Assembly (NCBI RefSeq): GCF_902506205.1
Contig: NZ_LR732816.1
Coordinates: 1,869,604-1,933,603 of the forward strand
Source of the DNA: Brevundimonas sp. G8
GTDB taxonomy: Bacteria > Pseudomonadota > Alphaproteobacteria > Caulobacterales > Caulobacteraceae
Length of the DNA: 64,000 bases
Direction of reading: 5' to 3'
The position numbers and the translations under genes are program-made. Positions within the stretch are counted from its first letter, which is position 1; each line of letters opens with the position of its first letter. Shown piece by piece: positions 10,219-19,577 of this stretch. The notes under the pieces were generated by a model, which was not told the origin of the DNA, searched no databases, and saw only the letters and a program-made list of their open reading frames with translations.

Positions 10219-12603
10219 CTAAGCCGCGAACGCCGCCCGGATCGGCTGCACCGTCTGGTCCGGCCGCTTCACCGGCAGGTCGAAGCTGACCACCGTGCCC
10301 AGGCCCGGTTCGCTTTCCATGGTCAGCTTGCCGCCGTGCATCTCGATCAGGGCCTTGGTCAGGGCCAGGCCCAGGCCGGTGCCTTGCGTGGTTTTCGAAT
10401 GCTGGCCCTCGACCTGTTCGAACGGCCGGGCCAGGCGCACCAGATCGTCGGGGGCGATGCCGATGCCGGTGTCGGCGCAGGCGACGCGGATGCGGTCCTC
10501 GCCCGCCGGGCCTGCGAACCGGTCCAGAGACACGACGATGGACCCGCCGTCGGGCGTGAACTTCACGGCGTTTGAGATCAGGTTCAGCAGCACCTGTTTG
10601 ACCCCGCGGTGGTCGGCCTCGATGTCGGGCAGGTCGCCGCCCTCGATGGAAATCTTCAGCCCCGCCTCCTGAACCTTGCCGCGCATCAGGCGCACGGCGT
10701 CCTCGCACACCTCGCGCAGCGACACCGGCTCATAGTGCAGGGTCATCTTGCCGGCCTCGATCTTGGCCATGTCCAGCACGTCGTTGATCAGGCTGAGCAG
10801 GTGCTGGCCCGACTTCAGGATGTCGCCGGCATAGCCCTTGTATTTCTCGTTCAGCGGCCCGAACAGCTCGCTGGCCATGATCTCCGAGAAGCCGTTGATG
10901 GCGTTCAGGGGCGTGCGCAGCTCGTGGCTCATATTGGCCAGGAACTCGGACTTGGCCTGGTTGGCGGCCTCGGCGCGGGTCATGGCGACCTCGTATTTGC
11001 GGGCCAGCAGCGCCAGCGTCTCGCGGCTGGCCTCCAGTTGATCGACGGTGACGCGCAGGTCGTCGGCGGCGCGGCGACGCTCGGCCTCCTGGCGTTTGAT
11101 GGCGGTGATGTCGGCGGCGGTGACGACCGAGCCGCCCTCGGAGGTGAACCGCTCGGACAGCTGCAGCCAGCGCCCGTCGTGCAGCTCGACCTCGCGTAGG
11201 CCAGCGCGGCCGCCTGCGGGCTTATGCTCGGCCTTGATGGCCAGGGCGGCGATGCGGTTCAGCTCGTCCTTCAGCGCGCCGCGCCGGACTATTCCGTGCT
11301 CGAAGCCGAAGGCGTCCTCGAACGCCTGGTTCCACAGGATCAGCCGGCCCTGACGGTCGAACAGGACGAAGGCGTCGGAAATGCTCTCCACCCCGTCACG
11401 CAACCGGCTCTCGGCGGCCTGGGCGGCGGCCTTGGCCCGGCGGGCCTCGGTGATGTCCAGCGCCACGCCCAGGATGGCCGAAAAGCCTGCCTCGCCACGC
11501 GGACCGCGCGCCTGGCCCCGCGCGTCGATCCAGCGCGCGCGCCCGTCGGCGCCCGGCACGGGGAAGGTGATCTCGAAGGCGCCATAGGCCGCGGCCTGGC
11601 GCAGGGCGTGGCGGAAATCTTCCTGGAAGCGCGGGTGGACGCGGGCGATGACGTCTTCGGCCGAGGTCACGCCGCCGCGATCGAAGCCCAGCAGCGCCGC
11701 CATGAAGTCCGACAGGGACACCTCGTCCTTCTTCAGGTCCCATTCCCACACGCCGCAACGCGCGGCCTCGACCGCGATGCGGAACCGCTTTTCGGTGGCG
11801 ACACGCTCGCGGTGCTGACGGGTCCGGCGAAAGCCGTAGAAGACGAACAGACCGACGACGCCCAGGCCCAGCACAAGCGGCACGGCCACCAGCCAAGCGT
11901 CGTCCAGGAACGACGACGCCGCGCCCTTCGACAGGGTCACGACATAGGGCCCGTTCGGCGTCGTGCGCGCGGCGGTCGCGATCCGGCCCTCGCCGTCGAT
12001 GGTCACGTTGCGCGGCGTCGTCTGGTCGGCCAGAGCGGCGGCGTCCACGCCGATCAACGCCCGGATCGGCTGGCCGATTTCGGCGGCGCGGCTGGAGGCC
12101 AGAACGACGCCGCCCGCCGACACGATCCGCGCCTCGCCCGACGCCGGCAGCGGCGGGTCCATCCGCGCCTCCAGCCGCAGGCCGTTGAGGTTGGCGCTGG
12201 CCACGGGGACGGCGCCCTCGCCTTGGGCCGCCTGAACGGTCTCGCCGGGGCCGATCAGAGAGAAACCGACCTGGGGCGCGACGCGACGTGCGGCCTCGAC
12301 CACGTCGATCGGCGCACGACCCGCGCGGATTTCGGCCTGGCCGGCGGCGAGGCCGGCGTCGGCGGACTGGATCAGGACGGCGGTCTGGCTGGCGACCAGT
12401 TGCGCGCTCAGCGTCAGGTTCTCGGCTTCCAGCCGGCTGACATCTCGGGTCGGTCGCGTGATTTCGCGTGACGCCAGAAGCACATAGCCGGTAGCGATCA
12501 AGGCCAGGACCAGCACGGATATGCGCAGCCAGGCAGGCGCGCCGGGGGCGCGGTCCGAGGCGCGACGCCCCGACCGTTGTTCCCGACGCTCCTCGTTGCG
12601 CAA
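10219..12603 (-). CDS. PleC/PdhS-like membrane PAS sensor histidine kinase
   Basis: The 794-residue product has membrane helices at about residues 25-45 and 225-250 that bracket a periplasmic sensor region. Two PAS-like domains follow (one begins about 270 with FRIAVEAARCGVWEWDL, another about 410 with DGVESISDAFVLFDRQGRLILWNQ). The kinase core has HELRTPLNAINGFSEIM with the phospho-acceptor His at about residue 560, and the HATPase boxes NAVKFTPDGG, DTGIGI and GTGLGLAL. The NAINGFSEIM block and the following spacing are typical of the PleC/DivJ/PdhS kinases that control DivK in alphaproteobacteria. TTG 12603 has GGAGGG 7 bases upstream; TTG 12621 is also in frame. Identity as true PleC is not proven. 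Confidence 0.85.
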   Translation of the reverse strand: MRNEERREQRSGRRASDRAPGAPAWLRISVLVLALIATGYVLLASREITRPTRDVSRLEAENLTLSAQLVASQTAVLIQSADAGLAAGQAEIRAGRAPIDVVEAARRVAPQVGFSLIGPGETVQAAQGEGAVPVASANLNGLRLEARMDPPLPASGEARIVSAGGVVLASSRAAEIGQPIRALIGVDAAALADQTTPRNVTIDGEGRIATAARTTPNGPYVVTLSKGAASSFLDDAWLVAVPLVLGLGVVGLFVFYGFRRTRQHRERVATEKRFRIAVEAARCGVWEWDLKKDEVSLSDFMAALLGFDRGGVTSAEDVIARVHPRFQEDFRHALRQAAAYGAFEITFPVPGADGRARWIDARGQARGPRGEAGFSAILGVALDITEARRAKAAAQAAESRLRDGVESISDAFVLFDRQGRLILWNQAFEDAFGFEHGIVRRGALKDELNRIAALAIKAEHKPAGGRAGLREVELHDGRWLQLSERFTSEGGSVVTAADITAIKRQEAERRRAADDLRVTVDQLEASRETLALLARKYEVAMTRAEAANQAKSEFLANMSHELRTPLNAINGFSEIMASELFGPLNEKYKGYAGDILKSGQHLLSLINDVLDMAKIEAGKMTLHYEPVSLREVCEDAVRLMRGKVQEAGLKISIEGGDLPDIEADHRGVKQVLLNLISNAVKFTPDGGSIVVSLDRFAGPAGEDRIRVACADTGIGIAPDDLVRLARPFEQVEGQHSKTTQGTGLGLALTKALIEMHGGKLTMESEPGLGTVVSFDLPVKRPDQTVQPIRAAFAA

Positions 12604-12693
12604 GCCCCGTCCCTCCGGCAAATCTGCTGTAGGGGGAATCTAGGCTGTGTCGCGGATTCCTGTCGAGGCTCGGCGCGCGCTTTTAACGGTATT

Positions 12694-13263
12694 TTAAGCC
12701 GCGGCGACCGGCGCTGGCAGGCGATCGGGCGCCGGTTCCAGCACCCGCGTCACGCCTTGCAGCGTATCGCGCGCCTGACGGGCCAGTGTCAGGACGGCGG
12801 GCGGGGCGTCGTCGGGCGCCTCCGACACCATGTCCACCAGCCCTTGGGCGATCTGCATCAGTTGCGGCGCGGCGGCGATCAGCCGGGCCTGAAGCTCGAT
12901 CTGTTGCGGGTCGCGGTCGTATTCGGCGCCCGGCACGCGCCAGCCGCCCCAGTCCGCGCGGTCGGTAACGACGACGGGATAGGTGCCGGGATGCGGGTGA
13001 TGCAGGCAGTCCTCGGGCAGTTGCCACTTGTTGCGCGCGCGCAGCAGCCTCCATTCGCCGACGCCCTCATCCGCCGACGGATCGTCCATCGCCAGCATCA
13101 GTTCGTTGGCGGTGAACTCACGTCCCAGGCCGACGTCGTATGTGACGCGCACGGGTTCCTCGAAGCCCTTGGCCCAGACGGGCTGGACCTGTTCGACGAA
13201 GGCCCAGGCGCCGACACACTCGACCCAGACCTTCTGACCCTTCTGGAACTGCGCGCGCGCCAT
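12694..13263 (-). CDS. Conserved hypothetical protein
   Basis: The 189-residue, soluble-looking product starts MARAQFQKGQKVWVECVGAWAFVEQV and contains VRVTYDVGLGREFTANEL. That reads like a small barrel or PRC/SH3-like N-terminal part. A middle segment EWRLLRARNKWQLPEDC..HPHPGTYPVVVTDRADWGGWRVPGAEYDRDP is rich in Trp and His. The last 60 residues are helical. GGAGGA lies 4-5 bases before the ATG. It is transcribed towards the kinase gene 90 bases away, so co-transcription is possible. I do not recognise a function. Confidence 0.75.
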   Translation of the reverse strand: MARAQFQKGQKVWVECVGAWAFVEQVQPVWAKGFEEPVRVTYDVGLGREFTANELMLAMDDPSADEGVGEWRLLRARNKWQLPEDCLHHPHPGTYPVVVTDRADWGGWRVPGAEYDRDPQQIELQARLIAAAPQLMQIAQGLVDMVSEAPDDAPPAVLTLARQARDTLQGVTRVLEPAPDRLPAPVAAA

Positions 13264-13339
13264 GCCATCCTCCGATTATGGAGGAACAGCATGAACGACG
13301 ATCCTTGACGCCCGGTGTCAGGGCGCGGTTACGCAGGTC

Positions 13340-13747
13340 TTAACGCGAGATGCTCTCCAGCGTCTCGCCGGCGTATTTCTCCTTCACCCGCGTGGACAGG
13401 TCGCCCAGCGAGACCACGCCGACGACGCGGCCGTGCTTGTCCACCACCGGCGCACGGCGGATCTGTTTGGCGCCCATCAGGTCCAGCACGACCTTCAGGT
13501 CATCGGTGTCCAGCACCGTCTGCGGATCGCGCGTAATGAACTCCACCACCGCCGCGCTGGAGGCCGCGCCGGTCGCCAGCGCACGCACCACGATGTCGCG
13601 GTCGGTGATCGTACCGATCAGCTGGTCGCCGTCCGCGACGGGCACGAAGCCGAAGCCGCCCTTGGCCATGCGGCTGGCCACGTCCTGGATGGTGTCGGCA
13701 GGCCGGGCCAGATGCACGTCCTTGGTCATCACGTCGCGGATCTTCAT
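13340..13747 (-). CDS. CBS-domain protein
   Basis: The 135-residue product is two CBS motifs in tandem and nothing else: MKIRDVMTKDVHLARPADTIQDVASRMAKGGFGFVPV.. and then VVEFITRDPQTVLDTDDLKVVLDLMGAKQIRRAPVVDKHGRVVGVVSLGDLS. Such stand-alone Bateman modules bind adenine nucleotides and act as energy sensors or bind partner proteins. The cue and target here are unknown. AAGGAAA lies 8 bases before the ATG. It is a single-gene unit between the hypothetical gene and the vWA gene. Confidence 0.9.
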   Translation of the reverse strand: MKIRDVMTKDVHLARPADTIQDVASRMAKGGFGFVPVADGDQLIGTITDRDIVVRALATGAASSAAVVEFITRDPQTVLDTDDLKVVLDLMGAKQIRRAPVVDKHGRVVGVVSLGDLSTRVKEKYAGETLESISR

Positions 13748-13807
13748 GGCGGGTTTCCTTGGTTGAAGCGTTGCGCTGGAAACCCGCCGCGAGCGTAGCG
13801 GTTCCGA

Positions 13808-15676
13808 TCAGGGCGTGCGTGTCGGGGGAAGGCCTTGGGCCGCCCGCACCATCTGCACGAACTCGGCCCGATCGCCGTACGGATCCTCGCCCCTGGCCCC
13901 TTGCGCCTGATCGACGATCCGGTCCCAGCCATAGTCGGCCGCCATCCACGGATCGCCCCGCAGCTTCTGCCCGAAGCCGGCGACGGCGATGGCCCAGCGG
14001 GTCGCCTCCGGCGGCTGGGCGCCGACCGGGCCTGATGCGCGATTGGTCAGCGGCTGCTGGATCAGGTCCGAGCGGCTCTGGCCCGGCTGTTTGTAGCGCA
14101 CCTGGACGAAGCCGATCTCGCCGTTCGGATCGCCCCCGCCCACCCCGATGCGGTTGTCGGGATAGCGCCGCTCGGGAACCTGGGTCGGGCCGCCGACGGG
14201 GGTGATCTCGTACAGGGCCGTGACGCTCGCGCCCGATCCGACTTCGCCGGCATCGACCCGATCGTTGTTGAAGTCTTCCTCGTTCAACAGCCGTGTCTCA
14301 TAACCGATCAGCCGCCATTCGGCGACGCGGGCGGGATTGAACTCGACCTGGATCTTGACGTCGTCGGCGATAGGGAAGGCCCCCTTGTCGAAGGCCGGGC
14401 CGAACAGCCGGCGTGCGTCCCTCAGATCCCCGACATAGGCCGCCACCCCATTGCCCGCCTGGGCGATGGTCTGCATCCGCGCGTCCTGATAGTTGCCGCG
14501 CCCGAAGCCATAGACCGACAGATAGATGCCGTTCCCACGCTTGTCGGCGACATAGTCCTCCAGCCGCTTGTCGTCGGTGACGCCGACGTTGAAGTCGCCG
14601 TCGGTGAACATCAGGATGCGGTTGACCTTGTCTCGGGCGAAACTGGCCTGGGCCTGGTCATAGGCATTGGTCATGCCGGTCGCCCCGGCGGTGCCGCCCG
14701 ACGCGCGCAGGCTGGCGACGGCGCAACGCATCTTCAGCTTCTCGTCGCCGCGCGTTGGCTGCAACGTCGTGCCGGCGCCCTCGGCGTAATAGGTCACCGC
14801 CAAGGTGTCCTGCGGCCGCAACCGATCGATGGCCAGGTTCATCGCCTTCTTGGCCAGGTCCAGCTTGTCGGCCGACCCCATCGATCCGGACACATCGACC
14901 AGGAAGGTCAGGTTCAGCGGCCGCTGCTCCCCGGCCGGCAGTTCGTAACCTTGCAGACCGATATGCACGATCTGGCGACCCTCCGCCCAAGGCGAGGCCG
15001 CCACCGCCGTCGTGATGGCGAACGGCCGGCTCTGCGCGGTCGGCCGGGCGTAGTCATAGTCGAAGGCGTTGATCAGCTCCTCCACCCGCACCGCGTCCCG
15101 GGGCGGCGCACGTCCCTCGTCGATGAAGCGGCGGACATTGGAATAGGCGGCCGTATCCACGTCGATGGAGAAGGTCGAGACCGGCTGATCGCTGGTCCGC
15201 TTCACCGGATTGGGCGTCGCGTCGGGATAGCGTTCGGTATCGGCCGGTGGGGGCCTCGTGCCCGGCGCTACGACGCGAGAACCGGTTACGACGAGCTCAT
15301 TCACCGCAGTTGACGCGGCGGACGAGCCTTGGATAAAGGCGGGCCGCATCGGTGCTGGCGGGGCCGGAGGTGGCGGCGGAGGAGGAGGCGCAGGCGGAGG
15401 TGGTGGACCCGGTATATTGACGGGCGGGCCCGTATACTCGACCCGGTCTTCCTTGCGGCTGGGCGTGATGTTCACGGGAGGCGGCGGCATACGGCGCACC
15501 GGGGGCGCAGCGACCGGCGCCGGCTGGCCCAGGTCGAAGCCCAGCGGGCCACAGGCCGCCGGCGTCGCTTCGCCATCCAAAGGCTTGGCCATGGCGATGG
15601 ACGGCAGGGCTGCCGGCGGCGCGGCGATCGACACGCTCAGCAGTGACAGGGCCGCGATCCTGATGACACGTGACAT
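13808..15676 (-). CDS. YfbK-like von Willebrand factor type A domain protein, secreted
   Basis: The 622-residue product begins MSRVIRIAALSLLSVSIAAPPAALPSIAMA, a signal peptide. GGAGGAAG just before ATG 15676 fixes this start, although the frame stays open further upstream. A long Pro-rich linker follows (several runs of five or more Pro, about residues 50-110), then a region starting near SDQPVSTFSIDVDTAAYSNVRRFI. The vWA domain has the MIDAS motif DVSGSMGS. The C-terminal DUF3520-like part has VKIQVEFNPARVAEWRLIGYE. This is the E. coli YfbK layout. It probably acts at or outside the inner membrane; its binding partner is unknown. Confidence 0.88.
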   Translation of the reverse strand: MSRVIRIAALSLLSVSIAAPPAALPSIAMAKPLDGEATPAACGPLGFDLGQPAPVAAPPVRRMPPPPVNITPSRKEDRVEYTGPPVNIPGPPPPPAPPPPPPPPAPPAPMRPAFIQGSSAASTAVNELVVTGSRVVAPGTRPPPADTERYPDATPNPVKRTSDQPVSTFSIDVDTAAYSNVRRFIDEGRAPPRDAVRVEELINAFDYDYARPTAQSRPFAITTAVAASPWAEGRQIVHIGLQGYELPAGEQRPLNLTFLVDVSGSMGSADKLDLAKKAMNLAIDRLRPQDTLAVTYYAEGAGTTLQPTRGDEKLKMRCAVASLRASGGTAGATGMTNAYDQAQASFARDKVNRILMFTDGDFNVGVTDDKRLEDYVADKRGNGIYLSVYGFGRGNYQDARMQTIAQAGNGVAAYVGDLRDARRLFGPAFDKGAFPIADDVKIQVEFNPARVAEWRLIGYETRLLNEEDFNNDRVDAGEVGSGASVTALYEITPVGGPTQVPERRYPDNRIGVGGGDPNGEIGFVQVRYKQPGQSRSDLIQQPLTNRASGPVGAQPPEATRWAIAVAGFGQKLRGDPWMAADYGWDRIVDQAQGARGEDPYGDRAEFVQMVRAAQGLPPTRTP

Positions 15677-15842
15677 GGCTTCCTCCGGTTGTTTTCTTGA
15701 CGCCAGTCGCGGGTCGTCCTGGGGCGAAACTGTGGCGTCCGGGTCGCTCGCCGCACGGCGATCTTCGACCGTGTCTTCGGCGCCATCTCGCAATCGCGCG
15801 CGACGCCCCCCACAATAGGGGCCAGGCTTGAGGGGGAATGTG

Positions 15843-17705
15843 ATGTCCGAGGCGGCGACGGGACTGGATCTGGGCGCGGCGGCCGCCTTGCTGGCGGCGG
15901 GCGTGCTCGCCGTGCCGGTGTTCAAGCGGATCGGCCTGGGCTCCGTGCTGGGCTATCTGGCGGCGGGCCTGGCCATCGGTCCCTTCGGCCTGAAGCTGTT
16001 TCGCGAACCCGAGACCATCCTGCACGTCGCCGAATTCGGCGTGGTCATCTTCCTGTTCATCATCGGGCTGGAAATGCGGCCCAAACGCCTGTGGGGCTTG
16101 CGCAAGGAAATCTTCGGCCTGGGTGCGGCCCAGGTCCTGTTCTGCGGCCTGATCCTGACCCTGACGGCCATGCTGGCCGGCTTCTCCGCCCCGGTCGCCT
16201 TCGTCGGCGCCATGGGCTTCGTCCTGTCGTCCACCGCCGTCATCATGCAGATGCTGGAAGAGCGCGGCGAGATCGCGGGCGGGCCGGGCCAGCGGGCGGT
16301 CTCCATCCTGCTGCTGGAAGACCTGGCCATCGTCCCGCTGCTGGCCATCGTCGCCGTCCTGGCCACGGTGCTGGGCGTCGCGAACGAACAGGCCCCGCCC
16401 CTGTGGCAGACCATCGGCTTCGCGGTCGCGGCGGTCGGCGGGGTGCTGCTGGCCGGCAAATATCTGGTCGATCCGATCTTCCGCCTGCTGGCTCGTTATG
16501 GTGGGCGCGAGGTGATGACGGCCGCCGCCCTGCTGGTCGTCGTCGGCGCGGCCTGGGCCATGTCGCTGGGCGGTCTGTCGATGGCCATGGGCGCCTTCCT
16601 GGCCGGCGTCCTGCTGTCGGAATCGACCTTCCGTCACCAGCTGGAATCGGACGTAGAGCCGTTCCGCGCCATCCTGCTGGGCCTGTTCTTCCTCAGCGTC
16701 GGCATGTCGCTGGACCTGTCGGTCGTGATCACCGACTGGCGTCTGGTCATCGGCGGCGTGGTCGCCTTCATGGTGGTCAAGGCGCTGGGCATCTATGGCG
16801 TCGCCCGCCTGTTCAAGGCCTCCCACCACGAGGCGGTCGAGCGCGCGGCCCTGTTCGCGCAAGGCGGCGAGTTCGCCTTCGTCCTTTATGGCGCGGCCGT
16901 CACGGCCGGCCTGTTCGACGCCCAGGTCGGCGCCATGCTGTCGGCCATCGTCATCCTGTCCATGGCCCTGACGCCGTTGACCAGCCTGCTGACCGAGCGC
17001 CTGCTGCCCAAGCCGGTGCTGTCGGCCGAGGACGCGGACGGCGTCGACTTCGCCAAGGACCTGCGCGGTCAGGTGCTGATCATCGGCTTCGGCCGTTTCG
17101 CCCAGGTCGTGTCCCAACCCCTGCTGGCCCGCGACGTGGACGTGTCGATCATCGAGAACGACGTGGAGATGATCCAGGCCGCCTCCCAGTTCGGCTTCAA
17201 GGTCTATTATGGCGACGGCGCCCAGCTCGCCACCCTCAGGGCGTCGGGCGCGGAGGAGGCCGAGATCGTCCTGGTCTGCGTGGACAAGCCCGAGGCCGCC
17301 GACCGCATCGTCGAACTGGTCAAGTCCGAGTTCCCGACCACCAAGATCATGGTCCGTGCCTTCGACCGGGGCCATTCGATGCGCCTGATCCAGGCCGGGG
17401 TCGACTATCAGATCCGCGAGACCTTCGAGTCGGCGCTCAAGTTCGGCGAGCGCGCCCTGGTCGAGCTGGGCCTGGACGAAAGCCAGGCGGCCGAGACCAT
17501 CGGCGACGTGCGCCGTCGCGACGAGGCCCGTCTGGACCTGCAACTGACGGGCGGCCTCAAGGCCGGCCGCCAGCTGATGCGCGGCAACATGCCGACCCCG
17601 CAGCCCGCCCCCTACATCAAGCCCAAGCGCGAAGGCCGTCTGCTGAACGAGGACGAGGCGGGCCCGGCCGCCCCGGACATCCGGCGCGAGCCCGCCGACG
17701 TCTGA
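15843..17705 (+). CDS. KefB/KefC-type monovalent cation:proton antiporter
   Basis: This CPA2-family protein exchanges K+ for H+ across the inner membrane. The 620-residue product has about 12 helices in residues 5-390, including IGLEMRPKRLWGLRK and LLLEDLAIVPLLAI, both family hallmarks. A cytoplasmic RCK/TrkA-N domain follows from about 408, with the nucleotide-binding loop IIGFGRFAQVVSQ and the acidic end IIEND. A charged tail ends the protein. ATG 15843 has AGGGGG 6 bases upstream; an in-frame TTG lies at 15828. No KefF/KefG-type ancillary subunit is adjacent. Together with kdp it gives this region both K+ uptake and K+ efflux functions. Confidence 0.93.
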   Translation: MSEAATGLDLGAAAALLAAGVLAVPVFKRIGLGSVLGYLAAGLAIGPFGLKLFREPETILHVAEFGVVIFLFIIGLEMRPKRLWGLRKEIFGLGAAQVLFCGLILTLTAMLAGFSAPVAFVGAMGFVLSSTAVIMQMLEERGEIAGGPGQRAVSILLLEDLAIVPLLAIVAVLATVLGVANEQAPPLWQTIGFAVAAVGGVLLAGKYLVDPIFRLLARYGGREVMTAAALLVVVGAAWAMSLGGLSMAMGAFLAGVLLSESTFRHQLESDVEPFRAILLGLFFLSVGMSLDLSVVITDWRLVIGGVVAFMVVKALGIYGVARLFKASHHEAVERAALFAQGGEFAFVLYGAAVTAGLFDAQVGAMLSAIVILSMALTPLTSLLTERLLPKPVLSAEDADGVDFAKDLRGQVLIIGFGRFAQVVSQPLLARDVDVSIIENDVEMIQAASQFGFKVYYGDGAQLATLRASGAEEAEIVLVCVDKPEAADRIVELVKSEFPTTKIMVRAFDRGHSMRLIQAGVDYQIRETFESALKFGERALVELGLDESQAAETIGDVRRRDEARLDLQLTGGLKAGRQLMRGNMPTPQPAPYIKPKREGRLLNEDEAGPAAPDIRREPADV

Positions 17706-17708
17706 TCC

Positions 17709-18335
17709 CTACTGGCTGACGTCCTTCTCCAGACGCGCGCCGGCCAGTTCGGCCTTGGCCTGCAGATAGGGCGCCTCCGACACCAGGCGGGAGATCGTGT
17801 TGAAACGCTCCGTCGTCAGGCCCGACGCCTCGACAGCCGCGGTCAGCTGAGCGCTCTGCGCCGGAGTGGCTTGATTGTTCTGGACCTGGGCTGTGATGGC
17901 GCGGATCTGGGTCATGGCGGTCACGAAGCGGGTCAGTTCATCGTCGGTCACGGCGGCGGCGGGCGTGCCTGGCGCCGGCGGCGTGGCGTTGACCACGCGA
18001 ATGCGGGCCGCCAGAGCCGGATCGGCGGCGACGGCGTTCGACAGGGTGTTGAAGCGGGTCACTTCCAGACCGGAATCCTGTACGGCGGCGGCCATCTGCG
18101 CCTGTTGTTCCGGCGTCGGCTGGGCGCCGTTCAGGGTGTCGCTGACGGCTCTCACCTTGACCATGGCGTCGTCGAACTTCTTCAGCTCGTCATCGGTGAA
18201 GGTCGCAGAGCCGGTCGTGGGCGTGGCGACAGGCGTCGCGCCCGCAGTCGGGGCAGGGGCGTCCTGGGCCTGGGCGGTTGCGGCGGTCGCCAGAACGGCG
18301 ACGGAGGCGAAAAGGGCGAGGCGGGGCGTGCGCAT
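17709..18335 (-). CDS. Secreted DUF4168 protein with a duplicated domain
   Basis: The 208-residue product starts MRTPRLALFASVAVLATAATAQAQDAP, a signal peptide cut after AQA. Two copies of the same unit follow. The first runs from FTDDELKKFDDAMVKVR to VTRFNTLSNAVAADPALAARI, the second from VTDDELTRFVTAMTQIR to TERFNTISRLVSEAPYLQAKA. These match the small helical DUF4168 family, which is usually present once per protein. ATG 18335 has AAGGAC 6 bases upstream; ATG 18341 is possible. Its stop is 3 bases from the stop of the antiporter gene. Probable periplasmic protein of unknown role. Confidence 0.8.
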   Translation of the reverse strand: MRTPRLALFASVAVLATAATAQAQDAPAPTAGATPVATPTTGSATFTDDELKKFDDAMVKVRAVSDTLNGAQPTPEQQAQMAAAVQDSGLEVTRFNTLSNAVAADPALAARIRVVNATPPAPGTPAAAVTDDELTRFVTAMTQIRAITAQVQNNQATPAQSAQLTAAVEASGLTTERFNTISRLVSEAPYLQAKAELAGARLEKDVSQ

Positions 18336-18552
18336 GGGCATGTCCTTTCGATCTGGCGTCCACTTGGAGGCGCCGTCGAACGACGGCGACGACGCAATCA
18401 CGTCGTCGCTCCCCGAGGAATGTGGAGCCTGGATAAGACAAGGGGGGAGCCTTCATAACCTAGGCGTTGACGCCCGGATCGCCAGTCTTCGACGCTGGAG
18501 GCGCGATCAAGGATACGTTAGACGGACGTGATCGCTCCAAAGGTTCGTCTTC

Positions 18553-19572
18553 ATGAAACGTCTCGCCATCGCCGCCCTGGCCCTGATCGCGGTCGCCGCG
18601 CCGGCCGTCACCGTCACCGCCTGGGGCAATACCGGCCACCGCCTGATCGGCGTGGCGGCGATGCGGGCCCTGCCCGATGATCTGCCCGCCTTCCTGCGCA
18701 CCCCGGCCGCCATCGCCGACGTGGGCGAGCTGGCGCGCGAGCCGGACCGCTGGAAGGGCGCCGGCCAGCCGCACGACCGCGAGCGCGATACCGCCCACTT
18801 CATCGACATGGACGATCAGGGCCGAGTGTTCGACCAGCGCGGCATGAGCCTCGCCGACCTGCCGCGCCTGAAATCGGAATATGACGCCGCCCTGACCAAG
18901 GCCGGTCTGGACGTCAACGACGCCGGCTATCTGCCCTACGCCATGATCGACGGCTGGCAGCAGCTGGGCCGCGACTTCGCCTATTGGCGCGTGCTGAACG
19001 CCGCCGAAAAGCGCGAGACCAATATGGAGCGCCAGGCCTGGTACCGCGCCGACCGCATCCGCCGCGAGGCCCTGATCCTGCGCGACATCGGCGTGATGGG
19101 CCACTATGTCGGCGACGGCTCCCAGCCGCATCACACCAGCATCCACTACAACGGCTGGGGCGACTTCCCGAACCCGGAAGGTTTCACCAACTCGCGTCAG
19201 ACCCACGCCCTGTTCGAGGGCGAGTTCACCAACCGCGTCGCCCGTCTGGACGCGGTCGAGGCCGCCATGCCGGCCGCCAATCTGGACGGCTTCGACGTCA
19301 AGGCGCGCACCGTTTCCTATCTGACCACGACGCTCGGCACGGTGATCCCTTTCTATCGGCTGGAAAAGGCCGGCGGTTTCCGCGACGCCGATCCGCGCGG
19401 CGCGGCCTTCGTCAACGAACGTCTGGCGGCGGGTGCCGGCGAACTGCGCGACTTCATCGTCACCGCCTGGACCGCCTCGGGCAGCGCCTCCATCGGCTGG
19501 CCCGCCGTCAAGGTCGCCGAGGTCGAGGCCGGAACCACCGACCCCTGGATCGCCATGGTGGGCGAGGACTGA
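18553..19572 (+). CDS. S1/P1 nuclease family protein, secreted
   Basis: S1/P1 nucleases are secreted zinc enzymes that cut single-stranded DNA and RNA. The 339-residue product has a signal peptide ending ..TVTA, so the mature protein starts WGNTGHRLIG; the N-terminal Trp is a zinc ligand in this family. Further ligands are visible in TAHFIDMD and DIGVMGHYVGDGSQPHHTSIHYNGW. AAAGG lies 8 bases before the ATG. The trmJ gene follows after 5 bases, which suggests co-transcription. In this setting it probably scavenges nucleotides or phosphate, but that is inference. Confidence 0.9.
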   Translation: MKRLAIAALALIAVAAPAVTVTAWGNTGHRLIGVAAMRALPDDLPAFLRTPAAIADVGELAREPDRWKGAGQPHDRERDTAHFIDMDDQGRVFDQRGMSLADLPRLKSEYDAALTKAGLDVNDAGYLPYAMIDGWQQLGRDFAYWRVLNAAEKRETNMERQAWYRADRIRREALILRDIGVMGHYVGDGSQPHHTSIHYNGWGDFPNPEGFTNSRQTHALFEGEFTNRVARLDAVEAAMPAANLDGFDVKARTVSYLTTTLGTVIPFYRLEKAGGFRDADPRGAAFVNERLAAGAGELRDFIVTAWTASGSASIGWPAVKVAEVEAGTTDPWIAMVGED

Positions 19573-19577
19573 TTTCC

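Noticed and set aside
15350-15420. GGAGGN repeats that look like a microsatellite
   Set aside because: They encode the Pro-rich linker of the vWA protein on the minus strand.
18463-18474. GGCGT-TG-ACGCC dyad before the S1/P1 nuclease gene
   Set aside because: Only 5-base arms, in GC-rich DNA where such dyads are common.
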